From positions 1 to 64,000 of the forward strand of contig JARFPM010000012.1 in assembly GCA_030444405.1 (NCBI GenBank): DNA of 64,000 nt. The letters are read 5' to 3'. How positions within the stretch are numbered: position 1 is the first letter of the stretch; the number at the start of each line of letters is the position of its first letter. The notes under the pieces were generated by a model, which searched no databases, was not told the origin of the DNA, and saw nothing but the letters and a program-made list of their open reading frames with translations. The position numbers were made by a program, and so were the translations under genes. Positions 8,806-16,217 of this stretch are shown one piece after another. The DNA is from Nitrospira sp. (GTDB lineage: Bacteria; Nitrospirota; Nitrospiria; Nitrospirales; Nitrospiraceae).

Positions 8806-10319
8806 CGCTGGACGGTCGGGTGTTGTTCAAGGTGCGCGGGGTCAGCGCCTTTCCGGCTGAGCAACGGGCCGGCCGCATCGAAGAACGCCTGCGCAACGTC
8901 GCTTCGAACGAAAGCCTCCCGCTGGATTCCCTCCGGGTAGAGGAAGGGACGGACCGCTCCCTCGTCAAATTTTCGGACGAGCTCGTGGTGACGGTGTTCG
9001 ACTCCGATGCGGAGATCGAAGGGGTGCCACGCCAACTTCTGGCCGAGACGTATCGAAACCGTATCAGGATCGAGGTCGCCGCCTACAGGCACGACAGGAA
9101 TCCGCAGATTCTCTACACTCATACGCTCTATGCGGTGGGTGCAATCATCGCGTTCTCGCTGTCCCTGTATCTGTTAGCCCTGGCGTTCAGGCGCGCGAAC
9201 CGGTTGCTCGAAACACGATACAAAGCAAAGGTCGAGAGCCTGCACGTCAAGACCTTCCGGATCGTGGAATCGGAGCGCATCTGGAGCGGCATCCGATCGT
9301 CGGAGTGGCTCTTGCGCACGTTACTCATCCTCTTTCTACTGTTCATCTACAGCCAGTTCGTTCTCGGCCTGTTTCCCTGGACCAAGACGCTCTCGACGAG
9401 ACTCCTGTCGCTGGTGCTCGATCCCCTCCGGACCATGGGTCTGGCCGTCATCGAGGCGGTGCCGAACCTGATCTTCCTCGGCATTCTCGCAATCGTCATC
9501 CGGTACGCCCTCAGACTGCTGAAGATGTATTGCACCGGCATTCAGCACGGTACGATCTCGCTCAGCGGGTTCGATCCCGACTGGGGAATGCCGACATTCC
9601 GCATTCTGCGATTGGCGACCATCGCTTTCGCGTTGGTCATCGCGTATCCGTACGTGCCGGGATCCCAGTCGGAGGCGTTCAAAGGGATCTCGATTCTGCT
9701 CGGCGTCATTTTCTCGCTCGGATCGTCTTCGGCCGTCTCCAATAGCATCGCAGGATATTCGTTGATTTACCGCCGCGCCTTCAAAGTCGGCGACCGGGTC
9801 AAGATCGACCAACTGGTCGGAGACGTCACCGCAACGCGGCTGCAGACGACGCACCTACGCTCGATCAAGAATGAAGAAATCACGATTCCGAATTCCACGA
9901 TTCTGAACAGCAGCGTCCTGAATTTCAGCTCGCTCGCGCGGGAACGAGGACTGATCCTTCATACGACCGTGGGAATCGGCTACGAAACCTCCTGGCGCCA
10001 GGTGGAGGCCATGTTGCTCGAAGCGGCACGGCGAACGGACGGGGTGTTGCAAAGTCCGCCGGCGTTCGTACTGCTGCTGTCGCTGGACGACTTCGCGGTG
10101 CAATACGAATTGAACGTGTATTCCGATCGCCCCCAAGAAAGTCCCCAGCTCTATGCTGCGCTGCACCGCAACATCCTGGATCTCTTCAACGAGCACGGCG
10201 TGCAGATCATGACCCCGGCCTACGAGGGCGATCCCGCAAGCCCCAAAATCGTGCCGAAGGATCAGTGGTTCGCGCCGCCCGCGAAGCCCTCGGCACCGGC
10301 CCCGTCGCCGGACTTTTGA
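8784..10319 (+). CDS. MscS-family mechanosensitive channel
   Basis: GSSSAVSNSIAGYSLIYRRAFKVGDRVKI and IPNSTILNSSVLNFS motifs; TM helices; N-terminus lacks an obvious signal peptide. Confidence 0.85.
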   Translation: MSPLAPVTLDGRVLFKVRGVSAFPAEQRAGRIEERLRNVASNESLPLDSLRVEEGTDRSLVKFSDELVVTVFDSDAEIEGVPRQLLAETYRNRIRIEVAAYRHDRNPQILYTHTLYAVGAIIAFSLSLYLLALAFRRANRLLETRYKAKVESLHVKTFRIVESERIWSGIRSSEWLLRTLLILFLLFIYSQFVLGLFPWTKTLSTRLLSLVLDPLRTMGLAVIEAVPNLIFLGILAIVIRYALRLLKMYCTGIQHGTISLSGFDPDWGMPTFRILRLATIAFALVIAYPYVPGSQSEAFKGISILLGVIFSLGSSSAVSNSIAGYSLIYRRAFKVGDRVKIDQLVGDVTATRLQTTHLRSIKNEEITIPNSTILNSSVLNFSSLARERGLILHTTVGIGYETSWRQVEAMLLEAARRTDGVLQSPPAFVLLLSLDDFAVQYELNVYSDRPQESPQLYAALHRNILDLFNEHGVQIMTPAYEGDPASPKIVPKDQWFAPPAKPSAPAPSPDF

Positions 10320-10345
10320 CCACAGACATCGAGGTGCACACCTGA

Positions 10346-10414
10346 GGAAGAGTTCTATCCTAACGATTTTAAGCTGGGACTTGACGCCAGCATGGCGATA
10401 GGCCCGGTCGGTGA
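10346..10414 (+). repeat. Displaced 69-bp fragment of the SYLF gene (copy of 6895..6963)
   Basis: Near-identical by eye with 2 mismatches (ggaagagttctatcctaacgattttaagctgggacttgacgccagcatggcgataggcccggtcggtga). Confidence 0.9.
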
Positions 10415-10651
10415 GGAAGGCGGCGATTCAATCCACGCTTCAACTTGATCTATTACCATACCCGGCGTGGTCGGTGGGGCATAAATCCGCGTGCGGGGCA
10501 CAATGGCGAGAAATTCGTGGATGCACGGCCATGGTATGGCCCATGGCGCCCGTCCCTCGTCCAATCGAAGGATGTGCGCATATGCCGCCTCATGCCAGGG
10601 AGAGTCTTCGCGATGGGAGTGCACGAGAACACGACCATTGACGGCGATCAT
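10355..10651 (-). pseudogene. VapC/PIN-domain toxin, 3' end replaced by a SYLF-gene fragment
   Basis: MIAVNGRVLVHSHREDSPWHEAAYAHIL..APWAIPWPCIHEFLAIV is PIN-like; C-terminus reads antisense through the SYLF fragment; expected VDTN reads VNGR. Confidence 0.7.
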
Positions 10652-10893
10652 CCGCCTCGGCCTTGGTAGCTCAGTTCTCGAATCTGCTCCCAGGAAGCCC
10701 CCGCGAGATGCGGCTGCAAGCCGTGGCCCTTGAACGTGGCCTTGCGGAAGTGATAACCTTTCCTCCGCTTGCGTTCTGAGACAATCCAGCGAAGCCCTTG
10801 CTCCACCAGAGCCCTCAACGTTGTCCGCTCTCGATGAGCCAACTTACGGGCCTGCTCGAATAGGCCATCAGAAATATGGATGGTTGTCTTCAT
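10648..10893 (-). CDS. VapB-like antitoxin
   Basis: MKTTIHISDGLFEQARKLAHRERTTLRALVEQGLRWIV; 4-bp overlap with the downstream PIN gene. Confidence 0.7.
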   Translation of the reverse strand: MKTTIHISDGLFEQARKLAHRERTTLRALVEQGLRWIVSERKRRKGYHFRKATFKGHGLQPHLAGASWEQIRELSYQGRGG

Positions 10894-11172
10894 AATGGCC
10901 AGCCATATCATCGGATACGGCAAGCCGTCAACCACAGCACGAAACATTACCCGTAGAAGGATCTTGATGAAACAAATGCGAATCCCGTCGCTCGCGGTAT
11001 GGTCACTTGGGTCTATCGCACGTGAAGACGCTCGTGCCCCGCAATCCCGAATGGAGGGCAAATGGTGCAAGTGGTAATGGATGAACCGAACGTCGAGACG
11101 ATTCTCCCAGTGATCCTCGGGTTTGGTGCGGACGAAATGCTCGCTTCACGCGACGATTCAGAACATCCGTGC

Positions 11173-11232
11173 CATGCACTCTAGGGTCGCAAGCAGCAGC
11201 GATGGGTCGAGCGCGCAATGCAGTATTTCTCA
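11173..11232 (+). repeat. Leader repeat copy B upstream of sulfatase 1
   Basis: See 7305..7365. Confidence 0.7.
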
Positions 11233-11247
11233 AGAGAGGAGAGAGGC

Positions 11248-13692
11248 ATGAGGCTGTACAGAGGAGCGGTGGCAATCGCGCTCATGGTGATTGGATGCTC
11301 TGCCGTGACTGTGATTGGCGGCGGCTCTGCCGAGGCTGCCGACAAGGTCGACCGTACGGTGCTGCCGATTCAGGAGCCGAAACGCCCGACTTATTCTGAG
11401 CTCGATGTCCGCAACGTGACGGCGCCACCGCATTTCGAGGTCAGGGCCCCTGAGGGTGCACCGAACGTCCTGGTGGTCATCGTCGACGATCTCGGCTTTG
11501 CCGGCACCAGCACCTTCGGCGGGCCGGTCGGCACACCCACGTTCGATCGCATTGCGAGGGAAGGGCTGTATTACAACAATTTCCACACGACCGCCGTGTG
11601 CTCCCCGACGCGCGCCGCGCTCAAGAGCGGACGCAACCATCACGTCAACAACATGGGCTCGATCATCGAGACCGGCACGGCGTTCCCTGGGAACACCGGC
11701 CAGATCCCGAACGACGTCGCCCCGCTTCCTGAGATGCTCCGCCTGAACGGCTACAGCACCGGCGCCTTCGGCAAGTGGCACGAACTCGCCGCCTGGGAGG
11801 CGAGTGTCTCGGGCCCGTTCGACCGTTGGCCGACCCATCAGGGTTTCGACAAGTTCTATGGTTTTCTCGGCGGCGAGACCAACCAGTGGGCGCCGTTCGT
11901 CTATGACGGAACCCATGCGGTCGAGCTGCCCGCCGATCCCAACTACCACTTCTTGACCGACATGACCGATCAGGCGGTGGCCTGGATCAAGTACCAGAAG
12001 GCGCTCACTCCCCAGAAACCGTTCTTCGTCTATTACGCGCCGGGCGCCACGCACGCGCCACATCATGTGCCCAAGGAATGGATCGGGCGCTGGAAGGGCA
12101 AATTCGATCAGGGCTGGGATAGGATGCGCCAAGAGATCCTGGCGCGCCAGATCGAACGCGGCATTGTGCCCAAGGGAACGACCCTCGCGCCCAAGCCTCA
12201 AGCGATTCCGGACTGGAACAGCCTGAGTGAGGACGAGAAGAAGCTGTTCGCCCGCCAGGCCGAGGTGTTCGCCGGATTCGTCGAGATGACCGACCATGAG
12301 ATCGGCCGGCTCATCGAAGGCATCGGGGAGACCGGACAGCTCGACAACACCCTCATTCTTCTGATCTACGGCGACAACGGCACCAGCGCCGAGGGCGGTC
12401 GGAACGGCATGTTCAGCGAGATGACGTACTTCAACGGGGTCCAGGAGCAGGTGTCGGACATGCTGAAACACCTCGACCAGTGGGGCGGACCCGAAACCTA
12501 CCCGCATATGGCGGCCGGCTGGGCGGTGGCGTTCGACACACCCTATCAATGGACCAAACAGATGGGGTCCGACTTCGGCGGGACCAAGGTCGGCATGGCC
12601 GTCCGCTGGCCAAGGGGCATCAAGTCGAAGGGCGAACTGCGTACCCAGTTCAGCCATGTGATCGACGTCGCGCCGACCATCCTCGATGCCGCCGGTCTGC
12701 CCGAACCCAAGACGGTCAACGGCACGCCGCAGCGCCCGATGGACGGGGTGAGCATGGCCTATTCCTTCGACAACGGCAAGGCGAAGGAGCGCCATACCAC
12801 GCAGTACTTCGAGATGTTCGGCAACCGCGCGATCTACCAGGACGGCTGGCTCGCCAGGACCATTCACAGGGCGCCGTGGGAGCCCAAGCCTCGGCGGCCG
12901 CTGGCCGAGGACATCTGGGAGCTGTACGACACGCAGAGCGACTTCAGCCTGGCGCACGACCTCTCGGCACAGCATCCGAAAAAGCTCGAGGAGATGAAGG
13001 CCCTCTTCATGCGCGAGGCCGAGAAGAACTATGCGCTGCCCATCGACGACCGGCTGTTCGAGCGCATCATTCCGGCCTTGGTCAACCGCCCCGACCTGAT
13101 GGCGGGTCGCACCTCGCTGACGCTGGCCGACGGCATGACCGGCATGACGGAAAACATCTTTCTCAACATCAAGAACCGGTCCAACACCATCACCGCCGAG
13201 GTGAACATGCCCGAGCGGACCACGGCCCATGGAATCGTCATCGCGCAGGGCGGTCGCTTCGGCGGCTGGGCATTGTACGTGAAGGACGGTGTGCCGGCCT
13301 ATGATTACAACTTCTTGGGCATGCAACGGTTTACGGTTTCCTCCAAGGAGACGCTCAAGCCCGGCAGGTCCACGATCCGCTTCGAGTTCGCCTACGACGG
13401 CGGCGGCTTGGGCAAGGGCGGCACGGGGACACTGTACGTCAACGACCGCAAGGTGGGCGAGGGGCGCATCGAACGGACCCAGCCCATGATCTTCTCGGCC
13501 GACGAGACCGCCGATGTCGGGATAGACCTGGCCTCGCCGGTGGTCGAGACAATCGGATCAGAAGGCAAGTCGCGATTCACCGGCAAGGTCCACAGGGTCA
13601 CGATTGAGGTGCAGCCGATGAAGGCTGCCGACGCACATGAGGAAGAGACCGCCCGAACCGAAGTTGCGCACAAGAAAATACTCTCGGACTAA
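11248..13692 (+). CDS. Arylsulfatase (formylglycine type), exported
   Basis: Signal peptide; NVLVVIVDDLGFAGTSTFGG; CSPTRAALKSGRNHH FGly motif. The ORF track starts at 11218, but SD plus ATG at 11248 fits better. Confidence 0.9.
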   Translation: MRLYRGAVAIALMVIGCSAVTVIGGGSAEAADKVDRTVLPIQEPKRPTYSELDVRNVTAPPHFEVRAPEGAPNVLVVIVDDLGFAGTSTFGGPVGTPTFDRIAREGLYYNNFHTTAVCSPTRAALKSGRNHHVNNMGSIIETGTAFPGNTGQIPNDVAPLPEMLRLNGYSTGAFGKWHELAAWEASVSGPFDRWPTHQGFDKFYGFLGGETNQWAPFVYDGTHAVELPADPNYHFLTDMTDQAVAWIKYQKALTPQKPFFVYYAPGATHAPHHVPKEWIGRWKGKFDQGWDRMRQEILARQIERGIVPKGTTLAPKPQAIPDWNSLSEDEKKLFARQAEVFAGFVEMTDHEIGRLIEGIGETGQLDNTLILLIYGDNGTSAEGGRNGMFSEMTYFNGVQEQVSDMLKHLDQWGGPETYPHMAAGWAVAFDTPYQWTKQMGSDFGGTKVGMAVRWPRGIKSKGELRTQFSHVIDVAPTILDAAGLPEPKTVNGTPQRPMDGVSMAYSFDNGKAKERHTTQYFEMFGNRAIYQDGWLARTIHRAPWEPKPRRPLAEDIWELYDTQSDFSLAHDLSAQHPKKLEEMKALFMREAEKNYALPIDDRLFERIIPALVNRPDLMAGRTSLTLADGMTGMTENIFLNIKNRSNTITAEVNMPERTTAHGIVIAQGGRFGGWALYVKDGVPAYDYNFLGMQRFTVSSKETLKPGRSTIRFEFAYDGGGLGKGGTGTLYVNDRKVGEGRIERTQPMIFSADETADVGIDLASPVVETIGSEGKSRFTGKVHRVTIEVQPMKAADAHEEETARTEVAHKKILSD

Positions 13693-13704
13693 CTTGGTAG
13701 TCGA

Positions 13705-13770
13705 ACGTCTTGCCCGGGTCATAACGTCTTCGCCGGCAAGATCGTCAAGGTCACGGTCGAACAGAAGTAA
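13705..13770 (+). pseudogene. C-terminal scrap of another sulfatase
   Basis: NVFAGKIVKVTVEQK* just after the stop of sulfatase 1; same C-terminal signature as FTGKIEKVTVELLK*. Confidence 0.55.
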
Positions 13771-13809
13771 CAACAACACACTTCCACATTCACAAAAGGA
13801 GCAATACCC

Positions 13810-14073
13810 ATGGCAGACGTAACGGAGCAGATGACGAAAGCAGTGGAGCATCTCAAGCAGCAGCGCGACGAGCTTCAACTTAAACTCCACCTGGCGAAGG
13901 CCGACGCGAAGGACGAATGGGCCCGCCTGGAGAATCAGTGGGAAGAGATAAAGCCCAAACTGGACGCGGCGCGTGAGGAAGTCGGCAAGACAGCGGAATC
14001 CGTCGGCGCGGCACTCGGCCTGGCAATCGACGAATTGAAGAAGGGCTATGAGCGGCTGAAGGGTCGGCTGTAA
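13810..14073 (+). CDS. Small coiled-coil protein
   Basis: 87 aa, RBS aaaggagc, helical charged composition. Confidence 0.65.
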   Translation: MADVTEQMTKAVEHLKQQRDELQLKLHLAKADAKDEWARLENQWEEIKPKLDAAREEVGKTAESVGAALGLAIDELKKGYERLKGRL

Positions 14074-14508
14074 AGATCAGGCCGTAAGTGAGTCGGAACA
14101 GATCGCTCCATGAGACCGGCGATCATCCTGCTCGAGGTGGCGCGTGCAGAATGCCGCATAATGGAAGCGATCGGACGGTTCGCCACGGCCACCGGTGAAT
14201 GTCGGCACGTAGACGCGGAACTTCAGCGAGCCGTCCCACTACATCGATGAAGGCGTGCATGCGATGTCTATGATGTCTTCAAACTGCTTTTCGTCGCTTT
14301 CTTGCTCCTCGTGCCGTTACTGGCGACGCGTATCCCGCTGGACGAAGTCCTCACGCTTCTGGTGAGGTTGTAGATGTAGGGCGACCAGAACCGAGGGCTT
14401 CGACCCGACCCGGGTAGAGCCTGCATGGCTACGCGAGGAGAGGCTGCAAGTACTGACCGAGGCCGATGTGTCCGCCACTAATCGAGTAAGTGAAACAGGC
14501 GGCTGACG

Positions 14509-14664
14509 CTATTTCGGGGTCAGCGGGTTAGTCCATTTCAGGCCTGGAAATCGCACAAGCTCTGCACCCGAGAGAATGCTTTCCAGCCACACCCTACTCG
14601 CCTCGTGCTGGTCCGACTGTGGGTGGTAGGCATAGAGGAGGAGGTTGGCGTCAACGAGGATCAT
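14509..14664 (-). pseudogene. Truncated VapC/PIN toxin (51 aa)
   Basis: MILVDANLLLYAYHPQSDQHEASRVWLESILSGAELVRFPGLKWTNPLTPK*; PIN N-terminus only. Confidence 0.65.
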
Positions 14665-14909
14665 CGATAGAGCGGGCCTTCGACCTGCTCCAGCAGATCG
14701 CCGACACTGTCAAGGGTGAGGCCGGGTACGAGCTTTCCGAGATCTCGGGTCACCACGCTGAACGGCTTCTTGGTGGACCGACTGCGCTTAATCGAAAGGC
14801 CACGCCGTAGCATCTCGTTCACAGTCTCTCGAAAGGAGCGACCCGAACGACGCCCCTCCGCCTTAAGCTTGGCTGCAATGTCATCATCAAGAGTCATGGT
14901 CGTGCGCAT
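14661..14909 (-). CDS. Ribbon-helix-helix (VapB-like) antitoxin
   Basis: MRTTMTLDDDIAAKLKAEGRRSGRSFRETVNEMLRRGL; overlaps the truncated PIN start. Confidence 0.75.
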   Translation of the reverse strand: MRTTMTLDDDIAAKLKAEGRRSGRSFRETVNEMLRRGLSIKRSRSTKKPFSVVTRDLGKLVPGLTLDSVGDLLEQVEGPLYR

Positions 14910-14989
14910 GCTTTGATGCTAATGCAAGAGCATCATGATGTCGAGATGGTGCAGATGGCACATCATCTGTCCGCTTGTTGTAGCACGTG

Positions 14990-15210
14990 AAGTCTCCGCA
15001 TTAAAATATGACGGTCCGCGCAACTCCTATCCAAGCAAACTCGGGGTCGTAGAGGAAGGGGCTTTAGCGGATCTCGTGCTGGTCAACTGCAACCCGCTGG
15101 AGAACATCAGCCTCATTGACGATCCGGACAAACTTTTCTTGCGATCATGAAAGATGGGGCGGTATACAACAACCGGGTCAGGCAAGGTGCTTCCGCAGGC
15201 TCAGGCTGAG
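14990..15210 (+). pseudogene. C-terminal remnant of an amidohydrolase
   Basis: GPRNSYPSKLGVVEEGALADLVLVNCNPLENISLIDDPDK then a +/-1 shift to TFLAIMKDGAVYNNRV; typical amidohydrolase C-terminus. Confidence 0.7.
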
Positions 15211-15245
15211 TCGTCCTATCACAATTCGCGAAGGAGATCCATCTC

Positions 15246-15755
15246 ATGCATGGTCGATCGTTTTCAAGAATAGTCGCTTCGGTCTGCTCGCTGATTCTCG
15301 TCCTCGCGTTTGCCGCCTGTTCCACGATGCCCCGTGACTTCGAACCGCCGAAGGTCTCGATCACCAACATCATGCCGAAGGACATGACTCTCATGGAACA
15401 GCGCTTCGAGGTGCAGCTCCGGATTCAGAACCGCAATAACGTCGACCTGGGGATCAATGGAGCACGTTTCGACATCGAGTTGAGCGGGAAAGAGTTCGGC
15501 AGCGGCATGTCGGGACAGAAAATCAGTATTCCTCGCTTCGGTTCCGAGGTGATGACCGGAGAGGTCATCACAAGCCTGGGCAGCGTTCTCCGACAGGTCC
15601 AGGGACTTAGTTCGGGAGGTACCAAGGTCCAATACCGACTCAAGGGCAAAGCCTTCGCCGATGCTCCCGGCTTGTTCACGATTCCATTTGAAGACACTGG
15701 CGAGGTCGATCTGAATATGGGGTCGTCCGGCGAGAAGAAGGCCGGAAGTTTCTAG
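15246..15755 (+). CDS. LEA14-like lipoprotein (LEA type 2 family)
   Basis: Lipobox LAFAAC; PKVSITNIMPKDMTLMEQRFEVQLRIQNRNNVDLGINGARFDIELSG. Confidence 0.75.
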   Translation: MHGRSFSRIVASVCSLILVLAFAACSTMPRDFEPPKVSITNIMPKDMTLMEQRFEVQLRIQNRNNVDLGINGARFDIELSGKEFGSGMSGQKISIPRFGSEVMTGEVITSLGSVLRQVQGLSSGGTKVQYRLKGKAFADAPGLFTIPFEDTGEVDLNMGSSGEKKAGSF

Positions 15756-15766
15756 AGACTTGAAGA

Positions 15767-15803
15767 ACGGTCCCGGCACGATGATGGAGCGCGCCGGGAC
15801 CGT
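15767..15803 (+). terminator. Hairpin after the LEA14-like gene
   Basis: acggtcccggc / loop / gccgggaccgt. Confidence 0.5.
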
Positions 15804-15845
15804 CCGATTCATCTCCATCCACGATTGAGAGAAGGAGTGCCTGCC

Positions 15846-16121
15846 ATGAAGAACCTACTGCTTGGAGTTGCTGTTGCGTCTATCGCCACGATCGGATTGT
15901 CGGCCGTTTCGTTGGCCGGCGAGACGACCGCCACGATCGAAAAGGCAAAAGGAGAGGCGAAGGCGATGGCGAAGGAGGCCGAGGGCCAGACCAAGGGAGC
16001 GATTGAAGATGTGAAAGGCAACAAGACGGCTGCGGAGATCGAACGCGCGAAAGGCAGCGCGAAAGCGCAAGCGGAGCGCGCCAAGGGACAGGCAAACGCT
16101 GGTGTTGAGAAGATGAAGTAG
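15846..16121 (+). CDS. Small exported Ala/Lys-rich helical protein
   Basis: Signal peptide MKNLLLGVAVASIATIGLSAVSLAG; KAKGEAKAMAKEAEGQTKGAIEDVKG repeats. Confidence 0.65.
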   Translation: MKNLLLGVAVASIATIGLSAVSLAGETTATIEKAKGEAKAMAKEAEGQTKGAIEDVKGNKTAAEIERAKGSAKAQAERAKGQANAGVEKMK

Positions 16122-16217
16122 CCCGCAGTCAGAAGAATTGCACCGTCGGCAGCCGGTTATCTGACGGCGGTGCGCCGGGTGGAGATTGTTCACCGATCGC
16201 AATCGATAGGAATGGCC

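Noticed and set aside
11230-13326. 698-aa minus-strand ORF antisense to sulfatase 1 (also 15855..17846, 691..1872, 4095..5465, 25559..26569, 34126..35148, 38425..39312 minus)
   Set aside because: Shadow ORFs expected opposite GC-rich genes; no recognisable domains, while the opposite strand has clear catalytic motifs.
14080-14500. Possible small membrane protein (VYDVFKLLFVAFLLLVPLLATRIPLDEVLTLLVRL)
   Set aside because: Hydrophobic piece readable in one frame but no start, RBS or family support.
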